A stretch of DNA of 64,000 bases from Anaerolinea sp. (lineage in GTDB: Bacteria > Chloroflexota > Dehalococcoidia > Tepidiformales > Tepidiformaceae). Position numbers and translations under genes: made by a program. The notes under the pieces are model-generated. The model saw only the letters and a list, made by a program, of their open reading frames with translations, did not search any database and was not told the origin of the DNA. Each line of letters opens with the position of its first letter. Positions within the stretch are counted from its first letter, which is position 1. This document shows, in pieces, positions 9,146-17,590 of the stretch. The stretch spans positions 1-64,000 of the forward strand of contig PNKC01000009.1 in NCBI GenBank assembly GCA_013822275.1. The letters are read 5' to 3'.

Positions 9146-10477
9146 ATGACAACCCAATCAGCCTCGCGCCCGCGCCTCCTCCAGGCGATGGTGGACGCCT
9201 TTCGCCAGGAAGACGTCCGGCGGAAGCTGCTGTTCACGCTGGCCATGCTGGTCGTGTTCCGCTTCGTTGCCCATGTCCCGCTGCCGAACGTGAACCGGGA
9301 CGCCCTGAAGGCTGCCTTTGAAGGCAACGCCATCCTGGACTTCCTCAGCATCTTCTCTGGTGGCGCGCTCCAGAACCTGAGCGTTGCGGCGCTTGGTGTC
9401 TACCCCTACATCACGGCGTCGATCATCATGCAGATCCTCCAGCCGCTCGTCCCCGGTTTCCGGGCGCTCGCGGAAGAAGGCGAGCAGGGCCGCCGCCGGC
9501 TCCAGCTCTACACCCACTGGCTCGCCGTGCCCATGGCCTTTGTCCAGGGCTACGGCCAGATCCTCTTTATCAACAGCCAGAGTGGCGAAGTCATCCAGGG
9601 CTTCGGCTTCGACAAAGACGCGATGGCCACCATCGCGACGCTCTTTACCCTCGCCGCGGGAACGATGTTCCTCGTCTGGATCGGCGAGCTGATCACGGAA
9701 AACGGCATCGGCAACGGCGTCTCGATCATCATCTTCGGTGGCATTGTGGCGAACCTGCCGGGCCTTATCCCGAACCTCTCGACGGAATCGATCGTCGGCA
9801 TCATCGCGATCACCGGGTTCGCGCTTGGACTCACCTTCTTGATCGTTTACTTCCAGGAAGCGCAGCGCCGTGTGCCGGTGCAGTACGCGCGCTCAGCCTT
9901 CCGCGGGGGGCGCATGTACCGCCAGCAAGGGCAGAGCCATATCCCGTTGCGGGTGAACATGGCGGGCATGATCCCGCTTATCTTCGCCTTCTCGATCATG
10001 ATCCTGCCGGCCACGATGGCCAGCTACTTTACGAACTCCGGCGGCTTCATTGAGCCGATCGCGAACTTCTTTGTCGATCAGTTCCAGGGCGGCCGCGGCG
10101 GCGCCGGCACAGGCTGGTACTGGCTCATCCTTTTTGTCCTGGTCATCGTCTTCACCTTCTTCTACACGATGGTGCAGTACCAGCAGCAGCAGATGGCGAA
10201 GAACCTGCAGAAGCAGGGCGCCTTCATCCCGGGCATCCGGCCAGGTCCACCCACGGAGGCCTACCTGATGCGCGTCGTGACGCGCATCACCTGGGCGGGG
10301 GCGTTCTTCCTCGGCTTCGTGGCGATCCTCCCGTTCTTCGTTGGGCTCGTCACGGACGTGCGAGCGCTGACCATCTCCAGCACCGGCTTCCTCATCGTGG
10401 TAGCCGTGGTCCTGGACACCATGAAGCAGCTCGAAGCGCAGCTCCTGATGCGCAACTACGAAGGGTTCATTCGCTAA
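9146..10477 (+). CDS. secY: Preprotein translocase subunit SecY
   Basis: The 443-residue channel subunit of the Sec translocon spans the membrane ten times in known structures, and many hydrophobic segments can be read here. Recognisable family motifs are FSGGALQNLSVAALGVYPYI and TASIIMQIL in the first third, GNGVSIIIFGGI in the middle, and KQGAFIPGIRPGPPTEAYL before the last helices. The C-terminus ends AQLLMRNYEGFIR. It sits between L15 and adk as in most bacteria, so membrane-protein export is co-expressed with ribosomes. Confidence 0.97.
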   Translation: MTTQSASRPRLLQAMVDAFRQEDVRRKLLFTLAMLVVFRFVAHVPLPNVNRDALKAAFEGNAILDFLSIFSGGALQNLSVAALGVYPYITASIIMQILQPLVPGFRALAEEGEQGRRRLQLYTHWLAVPMAFVQGYGQILFINSQSGEVIQGFGFDKDAMATIATLFTLAAGTMFLVWIGELITENGIGNGVSIIIFGGIVANLPGLIPNLSTESIVGIIAITGFALGLTFLIVYFQEAQRRVPVQYARSAFRGGRMYRQQGQSHIPLRVNMAGMIPLIFAFSIMILPATMASYFTNSGGFIEPIANFFVDQFQGGRGGAGTGWYWLILFVLVIVFTFFYTMVQYQQQQMAKNLQKQGAFIPGIRPGPPTEAYLMRVVTRITWAGAFFLGFVAILPFFVGLVTDVRALTISSTGFLIVVAVVLDTMKQLEAQLLMRNYEGFIR

Positions 10478-11116
10478 GTGTTCATCGTACTGCTCGGTCC
10501 TCCCGGCGCCGGAAAGGGCACCCAGGCTCAGCGCATCGCCGACGCGACGAAGCTGCTCCACATCTCCACGGGCGACATGTTCCGCGAAAACGTGAAGGCC
10601 GGGACCGAACTGGGGAAGCTCGCCAACGAATACATGGCGAAGGGCGAACTCGTCCCCGACGAAGTCACTATCGGGATGCTCCTCGAACGGATCAGCCGCC
10701 CGGACGCGGCGAAAGGCGCAATGTTCGACGGTTTCCCCCGCAACGTCGCCCAGGCGTTCGCCCTGGACCAGGCGCTCGCGGGCAAGGGCGCCAGGATTGA
10801 CCACGCCCTCCTCATCAGTGTGGCCGACGATGAACTCATCGCGCGCCTGGGTGGGCGATGGATCTGCCGCAACTGCGGCCGCCTCTACCACGAACGCAAC
10901 GACCCTCCGAAGCGGGAGGGGATTTGCGACGCCTGTGGCGGTGAACTCTATCAGCGCGAAGACGACCGCCCGGCGGTCGTGAGTGCGCGGCTCGAAAAGC
11001 AGAAGCCACCCGGGGCGCTTATCGAGCACTACCGGCAGGCCGGGGTCCTCAAGGAGATCGACGGCCAGCAGCCGCTGGACGCCGTTACGCGCGCGCTCCT
11101 GGAGGCCATCACCTAA
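10478..11116 (+). CDS. adk: Adenylate kinase, zinc-LID type
   Basis: The 212-residue enzyme catalyses ATP + AMP = 2 ADP. The P-loop is GPPGAGKGTQ at residues 7-16, followed by STGDMFRENVKAGTELG and the DGFPRN motif. The LID carries a four-cysteine zinc site (CRNCGRLYHERNDPPKREG, then CDACGG), the form common in Gram-positive-like and thermophilic lineages. The start is GTG immediately after the secY stop, and the reading frame ends 2 nt before map. Confidence 0.97.
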   Translation: MFIVLLGPPGAGKGTQAQRIADATKLLHISTGDMFRENVKAGTELGKLANEYMAKGELVPDEVTIGMLLERISRPDAAKGAMFDGFPRNVAQAFALDQALAGKGARIDHALLISVADDELIARLGGRWICRNCGRLYHERNDPPKREGICDACGGELYQREDDRPAVVSARLEKQKPPGALIEHYRQAGVLKEIDGQQPLDAVTRALLEAIT

Positions 11117-11118
11117 CG

Positions 11119-11889
11119 ATGGCTGTCAAGCTGAAGTCCGAGGACGAACTCCGCGTCATGCGCGAGGCCGGCAAGATCGTCGGCCAGACGCTGGCGCGTA
11201 TCCGCGAGATGATTCGCCCGGGCCTCAATGTGCTCGAGATCGAAGAGTTTGTGAAAGATGAGTTCAAGCGAGTGGGCGTGACGTCCCCGTTTCTCCACTA
11301 CTCTCCGGCCCCAAAGTACCCGCCCTACCCCTCAAACATCTGCATCAGCGTCAACGACCAGCTGGTGCACGGGATCCCCAGGAGCCGCGTGTTGAAAGAG
11401 GGTGACCTCGTTAGCCTGGACCTGGGCGCCACCCACAAGGGGTACGTCGGCGATGCGGCCATCACGGTAGGTGTGGGGAACATCAGTCCCGAAGCGCAAC
11501 GGCTGATGAAGGTGACCGAGGACGCGTTGGAGGCCGGGATTAAGGTAGCGCGCACCGGCCGCCACCTGAACGATATTCGCGGAGCGATCGAAGACACCAT
11601 CCGGCCCAGCGGCTTCTCCATCGTCCGCGGGTACGGGGGCCACGGTGTCGGCCGCGATATGCACGAAGAGCCGCACATTGAGAACGTGCGGCAACGATTC
11701 AGGGGCATGCCCCTCCGGCACGGGCTCGTCCTCGCCCTGGAGCCAATGGTCAATATCGGCGGGCCAGACGTGGAGGAGGGGTCGGACGGCTGGACGGTAA
11801 GCACGAAAGACGGTAGCTTATGCTGTCATTTCGAGCACACCATAGCCATTCGAGAGGGTCGTGAGGCCGAAATCCTCACGCTTCCCTAG
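11119..11889 (+). CDS. map: Type I methionine aminopeptidase
   Basis: The 256-residue protein removes N-terminal methionine from nascent chains. The dinuclear-metal ligands are visible: two aspartates in SLDLGATHKGYVGDAAIT, a histidine in GGHGVGRDMHEEP, a glutamate in VLALEPM and another in HFEHTIAI. The substrate-access histidine is in NDQLVHGIP. The short N-terminus without a zinc finger identifies type Ia. It is followed by 57 nt without an infA gene. Confidence 0.96.
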   Translation: MAVKLKSEDELRVMREAGKIVGQTLARIREMIRPGLNVLEIEEFVKDEFKRVGVTSPFLHYSPAPKYPPYPSNICISVNDQLVHGIPRSRVLKEGDLVSLDLGATHKGYVGDAAITVGVGNISPEAQRLMKVTEDALEAGIKVARTGRHLNDIRGAIEDTIRPSGFSIVRGYGGHGVGRDMHEEPHIENVRQRFRGMPLRHGLVLALEPMVNIGGPDVEEGSDGWTVSTKDGSLCCHFEHTIAIREGREAEILTLP

Positions 11890-11946
11890 GCCCGTGCGCC
11901 ACCGATTCAATCCAGCCGGCGGCGTTATGCGCCAACCAGGAGCATC

Positions 11947-12060
11947 ATGAAGGTCCGAGCATCCGTTAAGCCACGTTGCGACAAGTGCAAGGTCATTCGC
12001 CGGCACGGTCGCGTGATGGTCATCTGCGAAAATCCAAAGCATAAGCAGCGGCAGGGTTAG
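11947..12060 (+). CDS. rpmJ: 50S ribosomal protein L36, zinc type
   Basis: This 37-residue protein reads [20 protein letters not shown] and continues [17 protein letters not shown]. The C-x2-C, later Cys and His are the zinc ligands of the C+ form of L36. An AGGAG-like sequence (ccaaccaggagcatc) lies just upstream of the ATG. It sits between map and rpsM, the usual place. Confidence 0.96.
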   Translation: MKVRASVKPRCDKCKVIRRHGRVMVICENPKHKQRQG

Positions 12061-12062
12061 CC

Positions 12063-12443
12063 ATGGCACGTATTTCAGGGGTTGATATTCCGAACGACAA
12101 GCGCGTCGAAGTCGCGCTCACGTACATCTATGGGATCGGGCTTACCCGCTCCCAGGAGATCCTCTCGGGGACCGGCGTCAGCCCGGATACCCGCGCGCGC
12201 GAACTGACCGATGACGACGTCATCAAGATCCGCGACTACATCGATAAGCACTTCACCGTCGAGGGTGACCTTCGACGGGAAGTCCGGCAGAACATCGGCC
12301 GGCTCGTCGAAATCAACTGCTACCGCGGGCAGCGCCATCGCCGCAACCTCCCGGTCCACGGCCAACGCACCCGCACCAACGCCCGCCAGAAGCGCGGCGC
12401 CCGCAAGACCGTGGCCGGCAAGCGGCGCGCGGGCAAGAAGTAA
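12063..12443 (+). CDS. rpsM: 30S ribosomal protein S13
   Basis: The 126-residue S13 sits at the head-50S interface and contacts the P-site tRNA. Diagnostic parts are [33 protein letters not shown], and the basic C-terminus [20 protein letters not shown] followed by [12 protein letters not shown]. It follows rpmJ by 2 nt. Confidence 0.97.
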   Translation: MARISGVDIPNDKRVEVALTYIYGIGLTRSQEILSGTGVSPDTRARELTDDDVIKIRDYIDKHFTVEGDLRREVRQNIGRLVEINCYRGQRHRRNLPVHGQRTRTNARQKRGARKTVAGKRRAGKK

Positions 12444-12459
12444 GAAGGGGTAGCTCAGA

Positions 12460-12879
12460 ATGGCAGATGCAAAGCGCGGAGCAGACAAGAAGGCCGCCGG
12501 CGCCCGCCGCCTGAAGCGGCGCGAACGGAAGTCCGTCCCGCGAGGCAAGGCGTTCATCAAGAGTACGTTCAACAACACGCTGGTGACGCTCACGGACCCG
12601 AACGGGAACGTGATCTCTTGGGCCAGCGCCGGCGCCTCGGGTTTCAAAGGCTCCCGAAAGGGCACTCCATTTGCCGCCCAGCTCGCGGGCGAAAACGCGG
12701 CCCGCCGGGCCATGGAGCATGGCTTGCAGTCGGTTGAGGTTTACGTCCGCGGGGCGGGCAGTGGCCGCGAGGCCGCGATCCGCTCGCTCCAGGCAACGGG
12801 CCTCACCGTCACCGCGATCCGCGATGTCACCCCCATCCCCCACAATGGCTGCCGCGCCCCCAAGCGCCGGCGCGTCTAG
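12460..12879 (+). CDS. rpsK: 30S ribosomal protein S11
   Basis: The 139-residue S11 forms part of the platform and the mRNA exit region. Family features are [40 protein letters not shown] and the C-terminal [18 protein letters not shown], including the Asn-Gly site known for isoaspartate formation in other species. The first 25 or so residues are Lys/Arg/Ala-rich. Confidence 0.97.
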   Translation: MADAKRGADKKAAGARRLKRRERKSVPRGKAFIKSTFNNTLVTLTDPNGNVISWASAGASGFKGSRKGTPFAAQLAGENAARRAMEHGLQSVEVYVRGAGSGREAAIRSLQATGLTVTAIRDVTPIPHNGCRAPKRRRV

Positions 12880-12894
12880 GAGCCAACACCTTTC

Positions 12895-13524
12895 ATGGCA
12901 CGTTACACCGGTCCAGTTTGCCGCCTCTGCCGCCGTCACGGCGAAAAGCTCTTCCTGAAGGGCGAGCGCTGCTTCACGCCCAAGTGCAGCTTCGATCGGC
13001 GGCCCAACCCGCCGGGCCCCCGCCCGGCCCGGCGCCGCAAGATCAGCGACCGTGGCCTGCAGCTCCGCGAAAAGCAGCGCGCCCGTGTCACCTACGGCGT
13101 GCTCGAAAAGCAGTTCGTCCGTTATTACAAGGAAGCGATCCGGGGCACCGGCGTTTCCGGCGAAAACCTCGTGCGCCTGCTTGAGACGCGCCTCGACAAC
13201 ATCGTCTACCGGCTCGGCTTCGCTGATTCGCGCAGCCAGGCCCGCCAGATCATCACCCACGGCATCATCGCCGTGAACGGCCGCAAGCTGGATATCCCAT
13301 CGTCTCACCTGAAGGTCGGCGATGCGGTCTCTTTCACGCCTCGCGGCATCCGCAGCGAGTACTACAAGATCGTCCAGGAGACGATGAAGTCCAAGAATCC
13401 GCCTTCGTGGTTGATGCTCGACGCAGCCGGGATGTCCGGCCGTGTCAGCGCCCCGCCAACGGTCGCCCATGGCGAAACGCACCTGTTCAATGAGAACGTC
13501 ATCATCGAATACTACTCGCGCTAA
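12895..13524 (+). CDS. rpsD: 30S ribosomal protein S4, zinc-binding type
   Basis: The 209-residue S4 is a primary 16S rRNA binder. The N-terminus has four cysteines (VCRLCRRHGEKLFLKGERC and TPKCSFDRR) in the arrangement of the zinc-containing form of S4. The S4 RNA-binding domain is at about residues 95-160 (RLLETRLDNIVYRLGFADSR, then QARQIITHGIIAVNGRKLDI). A 15-nt gap precedes it, and the rpoA leader of about 40 nt follows. Confidence 0.97.
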   Translation: MARYTGPVCRLCRRHGEKLFLKGERCFTPKCSFDRRPNPPGPRPARRRKISDRGLQLREKQRARVTYGVLEKQFVRYYKEAIRGTGVSGENLVRLLETRLDNIVYRLGFADSRSQARQIITHGIIAVNGRKLDIPSSHLKVGDAVSFTPRGIRSEYYKIVQETMKSKNPPSWLMLDAAGMSGRVSAPPTVAHGETHLFNENVIIEYYSR

Positions 13525-13565
13525 CACGCAGGCGCGTTCTGGAACCAGGAAGAGGCACGGCCAGC

Positions 13566-14744
13566 ATGATGGATTCCCTGGAGTTGATCGGGCAGACGGC
13601 AGATGACGTCGTCCCCCAGCTCACCGTTGAAGAAGAGACGGACCGCTACGCGCGGCTCATCGCCGAGCCGCTGGAGGCGGGCTACGGCATTACCCTCGGC
13701 AACGCCCTCCGCCGCGTCCTCCTGAGTTCGCTCGAAGGCGCCGCGATCACGTCCGTGCGGATCGACCAGGTGGAGCATGAGTTCTCCACGGTGGCCGGCA
13801 TGCAGGAAGACACGACTGAGTTCCTCCTGAACCTGAAGGAAGTGCGCATCCGCGCCCTCTCCAACCGGGCAGGCAGCCTTGCCCTCGACATCGAAGGCCC
13901 CGCCGAGATCACCGCGGCCGACATCCAGGTGCCCGCCGACTTCGAAATCGTCAACCCCGAGCTTCACCTCGCAACCATGGACACGCCCGGCCGGCTCAAT
14001 GTGGAACTCCACGCCGACCTCGGTAAAGGCTACGTCCCCGCCGGGAGCATCGAGGGCCTGCCGATCGGCGTGATCCCTGTGGACGCGGTCTTCACGCCGG
14101 TGCGTAAGGTCAACTACCACGTCGAAAAGACGCGTGTCGGCCAGTCCACCAATTTCGACCGGCTTGTCCTGGAAGTGTGGACGGATGGCACCATCGGCGC
14201 CGTCGAGGCTGTTGGCCAGAGCGCCGACATCCTCATGGACCAGTTCTCCCTCTTCAGCGTAATGGGGCGGCCGGAAACCAGCTTCAGCAGCAGCGGGGGC
14301 AGCAGCGCGAGTGTCGCCGGCATGCTCATGCCACCAGACCGCTACAACACGCCCATTGAGGACCTCTCGCTCTCCGTCCGGGCCTACAACTGCCTCAAGC
14401 GCAGCGGCTTGATGACGGTGGGCCAGGTGCTCGAAAAGAGCGAGGACGAGCTGCTCGGCCTGCGCAACTTCGGCCGCAAGTCGTACGACGAACTGCGCGA
14501 CCGGCTCATTGAACTCGGCTACGTTGACCCGGACGCGGAAGGCCTCGTCCCCTTGACGGACGGTGTCAGAGGCGCTGGCCCTCGTCCGGGCGGACGGCGT
14601 CCCAGCCCCATCCGCACCAGCGCCGTCATCCTCGATGACGAGGACGAGGAAGAGAACCTGAGCGCACTCGGCAAGGCGCTCAAGGAAGCACTACTGAAAG
14701 ACGGCAGCGCTGATGATCTTATCGGCGCCGACGACGAGGACTAA
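13566..14744 (+). CDS. rpoA: RNA polymerase alpha subunit, with acidic C-terminal tail
   Basis: The N-terminal dimerisation domain is clear (ETDRYARLIAEPLEAGYGIT, LGNALRRVLLSSLEGAAITS), and the C-terminal DNA-binding domain reads EDLSLSVRAYNCLKRSGLMT and LGLRNFGRKSYDELRDRL, ending near residue 320. The usual alpha length is 310-330, but this protein has 392. The extra 70 residues contain an Arg/Pro linker (RPGGRRPSPIRTS) and an acidic end (DDEDEEENLSALGKALKEAL, then GADDED). The start could be either of two adjacent ATGs. Confidence 0.96.
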   Translation: MMDSLELIGQTADDVVPQLTVEEETDRYARLIAEPLEAGYGITLGNALRRVLLSSLEGAAITSVRIDQVEHEFSTVAGMQEDTTEFLLNLKEVRIRALSNRAGSLALDIEGPAEITAADIQVPADFEIVNPELHLATMDTPGRLNVELHADLGKGYVPAGSIEGLPIGVIPVDAVFTPVRKVNYHVEKTRVGQSTNFDRLVLEVWTDGTIGAVEAVGQSADILMDQFSLFSVMGRPETSFSSSGGSSASVAGMLMPPDRYNTPIEDLSLSVRAYNCLKRSGLMTVGQVLEKSEDELLGLRNFGRKSYDELRDRLIELGYVDPDAEGLVPLTDGVRGAGPRPGGRRPSPIRTSAVILDDEDEEENLSALGKALKEALLKDGSADDLIGADDED

Positions 14745-14747
14745 CCA

Positions 14748-15377
14748 ATGCGACACCGCGTAGCCGGCCGCCATCTTGGCCGCGAAACCAGCCACAGAAT
14801 GGCCCTCTACCGCAACCTGGTCACGGACCTTCTGCGGTATGACCGGATCACCACCACGGAAGCCAAGGCGAAAGAAATTCGCCCCATGGCCGAGAAGATC
14901 ATCACGCTCGGCCGCCGGGGTGACCTGCACGCCCGCCGCCAGGCGCAGCGCTTCCTCTACGACACAGGTGTGGTGAAGAAGGTCTTTGACGAGATCGGGC
15001 CGGCCATGAAGGATCGGCCAGGCGGCTACCTCCGGATCACAGGCCTCGAGCCTCGAAAGGGGGACGGCGCCCGGATGGCGGCGATCGAACTGGTCACCTA
15101 TGTGAATGCGCCGCCTACTCCCCGGCCGGCCCGCGTGACGGCGCCGCCTTCAGTGGCTCAAGCCGCCCCGGCCGCCGTCGCTCCAGCCGCTCTGGCGGAG
15201 GCGGCGCCAGACGTTGCGGAAGACGAGGCCCCGGTGGGGGCTGAGGCGGACATTGTCCCCGAGGAAGTGACCGCCGAGGAAGACGCCGAGATGGCGGTTG
15301 CTGAAGTTGGGGAAGCGCCCGACGCCGCGGCGGGAGATGCTGAGGGCAATAAGGGCGAAGGCCAATCGGAAACGTAG
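14748..15377 (+). CDS. rplQ: 50S ribosomal protein L17, with long acidic extension
   Basis: The L17 core occupies residues 1-118 ([60 protein letters not shown]). It is followed by about 90 extra residues, first Pro/Ala-rich ([20 protein letters not shown]) and then strongly acidic ([34 protein letters not shown]). Typical L17 is 115-130 residues, so nearly half of this protein is tail. It follows rpoA by 3 nt. Confidence 0.95.
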   Translation: MRHRVAGRHLGRETSHRMALYRNLVTDLLRYDRITTTEAKAKEIRPMAEKIITLGRRGDLHARRQAQRFLYDTGVVKKVFDEIGPAMKDRPGGYLRITGLEPRKGDGARMAAIELVTYVNAPPTPRPARVTAPPSVAQAAPAAVAPAALAEAAPDVAEDEAPVGAEADIVPEEVTAEEDAEMAVAEVGEAPDAAAGDAEGNKGEGQSET

Positions 15378-15382
15378 CCGCC

Positions 15383-16141
15383 GTGACCGCGAGGCGTTTC
15401 GCGGCAACGGTGAGTTACGACGGGACGGAGTTCGTTGGGTCGCAGGTGCAGCCAAACGGACGGACCGTCCAGGAGGAACTGGAACGCGCGGGGACGTCAC
15501 TCTTCGGGGTGCCGGTCCGCGTTGAACTGGCGGGACGCACGGATTCCGGCGTCCACGCCATTGGCCAGGTAATGGCCCTGACTGTGGCGACACGGTTGGA
15601 GCCCATGGCGATAGGCCGGGCATTCAATGCCTGCCTGGCGCCGGATGTGGCGGTACGAGCGGTGCGCGAAGTGAGCGCGGATTTCGATCCGCGCCGCTGG
15701 GCGCGCCGGCGCTGGTACCGCTACACCATCGTCAACGGGGACGCGCGTGAGCCGCTCACGCGCCGCACAGCCTGGTACATCGGGGGCGACCTCGATCTCG
15801 AGGCGATGCGCACGGCGGCCCGGGCGCTTACCGGCCGGCAGGATTTCGTATCCTGCTCCGGCCACCTGGAGCCGGGACGGACTTCGGTCCGCACTGTGTT
15901 CCGAGCAGACTGGGAGAGCCATGGCTCGGCCAGGCTGTTTGACATCGAGGCAGACGCGTTCTTGCCGCAGATGGTCCGCCGCATCGTCGGCAACCTTGTG
16001 CGAGTGGGCCGCGGCTCTCAGAACGTGGAGGAATTCGTCCGCCTGCTCCGGCAGGCAGAACCCGGCGCGCTGGCGCATACGGCCCCAGCACACGGCCTCT
16101 GCCTCCAGCGCGTGTGGTACGACGAGGGATACGGGCTATGA
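15383..16141 (+). CDS. truA: tRNA pseudouridine(38-40) synthase TruA
   Basis: The 252-residue enzyme converts uridine to pseudouridine in the anticodon arm of tRNAs. The catalytic aspartate lies in the motif ELAGRTDSGVHAIGQV at about residue 53. Other family parts are VSYDGTEFVGSQVQPNGRTV near the start and FLPQMVRRIVGNLVRVGRG in the C-terminal half. The start is GTG 5 nt after rplQ, and the TGA overlaps the ATG of rplM (ATGA). The truA-rplM-rpsI order is common in Gram-positive-like lineages. Confidence 0.96.
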   Translation: MTARRFAATVSYDGTEFVGSQVQPNGRTVQEELERAGTSLFGVPVRVELAGRTDSGVHAIGQVMALTVATRLEPMAIGRAFNACLAPDVAVRAVREVSADFDPRRWARRRWYRYTIVNGDAREPLTRRTAWYIGGDLDLEAMRTAARALTGRQDFVSCSGHLEPGRTSVRTVFRADWESHGSARLFDIEADAFLPQMVRRIVGNLVRVGRGSQNVEEFVRLLRQAEPGALAHTAPAHGLCLQRVWYDEGYGL

Positions 16142-17010
16142 ACACGACAGTGCGAATCAAGGCTTCGCAGATCTACAAAGACTGGCATGTCATCGACGCC
16201 GCCGGCCGCCCCCTTGGGCGCGTCGCGACCGAGGCTGCCACCCTCCTCCGCGGGAAGCATAAGCCGACCTACGAGCCACACCTGGACGACGGCGACTTCG
16301 TTGTCGTCATCAACGCCGCCCAGGTGCGCGTTTCGGGGCGGAAGAGTTCGCAGATCAAGTACTACACGCACTCCGGTTACCCGGGCGGCCTGAAGACGCG
16401 GTCCTACGAAGAGCAGTTGGCCCGCTTCCCGGAGCGCATCCTCGAACGCGCAATCTGGGGCATGCTCCCCGGCGGGCCGCTCGGCGAGGCGATGTACCGC
16501 CACCTCAAGGTCTACAAGGGGCCCAACCACCCCCACCAGTCCCAGATCACCGGCAGCGAGCGCGCGCGCGATGCTCGGCCCGCCGTGACCGCCCCGGCCC
16601 CCGCCCGGCCGGCCCGGCTGCGGCCCCTTTCAGTGCCTGATCTTTTGCCCGAGCCCGTCGCCCGCGTCGCGCCGCCAGCGGCGCCAAAGCCAAAGCCAGC
16701 ACCGGCGCCCGCCCGGCCCACGGTCCGCAAGGCCAAAGCCCCAACGGAAACCGCCGCCTCCGAAGCCACCGGTATCCCTGTGGCTGAGGTGGTCGCCGAA
16801 CCCGTGGCAGAGGCAACCATGGTGGAATCCGTGCCGAAGAAGGCGGCGACCCGCAAGAAGGCTGCCGCGGTCGCCCCGGCCGAGACCGAGGCAATGAAGC
16901 CGAGAGCACCTCGCAAGAAGGCTGCGGGACCAACCGCCGAAGCCTCCGCGGAACCCGCGGCCGAAGCGAAGAAGCCTGCCCGCCGGCGCGCGGCGAAAAC
17001 GGAGGAATGA
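16138..17010 (+). CDS. rplM: 50S ribosomal protein L13, with 150-residue Ala/Pro/Lys tail
   Basis: The L13 core (residues 1-140) shows KDWHVIDAAGRPLGRVATEA, HSGYPGGLKTRSYEEQL and GMLPGGPLGEAMYRHLKVYK. The remaining 150 residues are low complexity: APAPARPARLRPLSVPDLLP, then PKPKPAPAPARPTVRKAKAP, and repeated KKA blocks (KKAATRKKAAAV, RKKAAGPTA, KKPARRRAAKTEE) resembling histone-H1-like tails. ATG 16138 overlaps the truA stop, and the in-frame ATG/GTG upstream lies inside truA. Normal L13 is about 145 residues. Confidence 0.94.
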   Translation: MNTTVRIKASQIYKDWHVIDAAGRPLGRVATEAATLLRGKHKPTYEPHLDDGDFVVVINAAQVRVSGRKSSQIKYYTHSGYPGGLKTRSYEEQLARFPERILERAIWGMLPGGPLGEAMYRHLKVYKGPNHPHQSQITGSERARDARPAVTAPAPARPARLRPLSVPDLLPEPVARVAPPAAPKPKPAPAPARPTVRKAKAPTETAASEATGIPVAEVVAEPVAEATMVESVPKKAATRKKAAAVAPAETEAMKPRAPRKKAAGPTAEASAEPAAEAKKPARRRAAKTEE

Positions 17011-17013
17011 CCC

Positions 17014-17412
17014 ATGGCTGATATGCAGTACTTCTACGGGACCGGGCGGCGCAAGAACGCGGTCGCTCGCGTCCGTCTCTATCCGGGCAACGGGGCGGTC
17101 GTCGTCAACGGCAAGCCTATGGAGGAGATCTTCAGCCGCGATACCCATCGCGCGGAAGTTACCTCTGCCCTGCGCCGAATAGGGCGGGATGCCAAGTTCA
17201 GCGCCCAGATCAAGTGCAACGGCGGCGGTATCAGCGGTTGGGCTGGCGCTATCCAGATGGGTATTGCCCGCGCCCTGGTCGCTTCCGACCCCTCGCTGAA
17301 GCCCGCCCTCAAGCGCGGCGAAAACCTCCTCACCCGCGACAGCCGGATGAAGGAACGCAAGAAGGCAGGCCTGAAAAGGGCCCGCAAGGCTCCTCAGTTC
17401 ACCAAGCGCTAA
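17014..17412 (+). CDS. rpsI: 30S ribosomal protein S9
   Basis: The 132-residue S9 has a C-terminal arginine that reaches the P site. The N-terminus is YFYGTGRRKNAVARVRLYPG, the middle NGGGISGWAGAIQMGIARAL, and the end DSRMKERKKAGLKRARKAPQ followed by FTKR. It is the last gene of the ribosomal superoperon, with a strong hairpin 26 nt beyond its stop. Confidence 0.97.
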   Translation: MADMQYFYGTGRRKNAVARVRLYPGNGAVVVNGKPMEEIFSRDTHRAEVTSALRRIGRDAKFSAQIKCNGGGISGWAGAIQMGIARALVASDPSLKPALKRGENLLTRDSRMKERKKAGLKRARKAPQFTKR

Positions 17413-17438
17413 GGCGCACCGTCCGCGGACATCCAGGG

Positions 17439-17474
17439 GCGGCCCCGGACCATCGTCCGGGGCCGCTCGTGTTT
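17439..17474 (+). terminator. Terminator-like hairpin closing the ribosomal superoperon
   Basis: The sequence gcggccccggac, loop catc, gtccggggccgc forms a perfect 12-bp GC-rich stem (17439-17450 with 17455-17466). The tail tcgtgttt is only moderately T-rich, so it may be intrinsic, partly Rho-assisted, or an mRNA 3' stabiliser. Its position directly after rpsI supports termination. Confidence 0.75.
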
Positions 17475-17590
17475 CCGCGTGCTGCGGTGCTGCGGGACCT
17501 CCCCTGCCACCGCTTCTCCACCCCGCCGTCACGGAGCCATGTCCATCTGGGGACGTTTCCTGACGATCCCCACGGCGTGGGAGGGATCCG

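Noticed and set aside
17413-17590. Possible small RNA or tRNA after rpsI
   Set aside because: Apart from the terminator hairpin there is no cloverleaf or conserved tRNA box, and it looks like a leader region.
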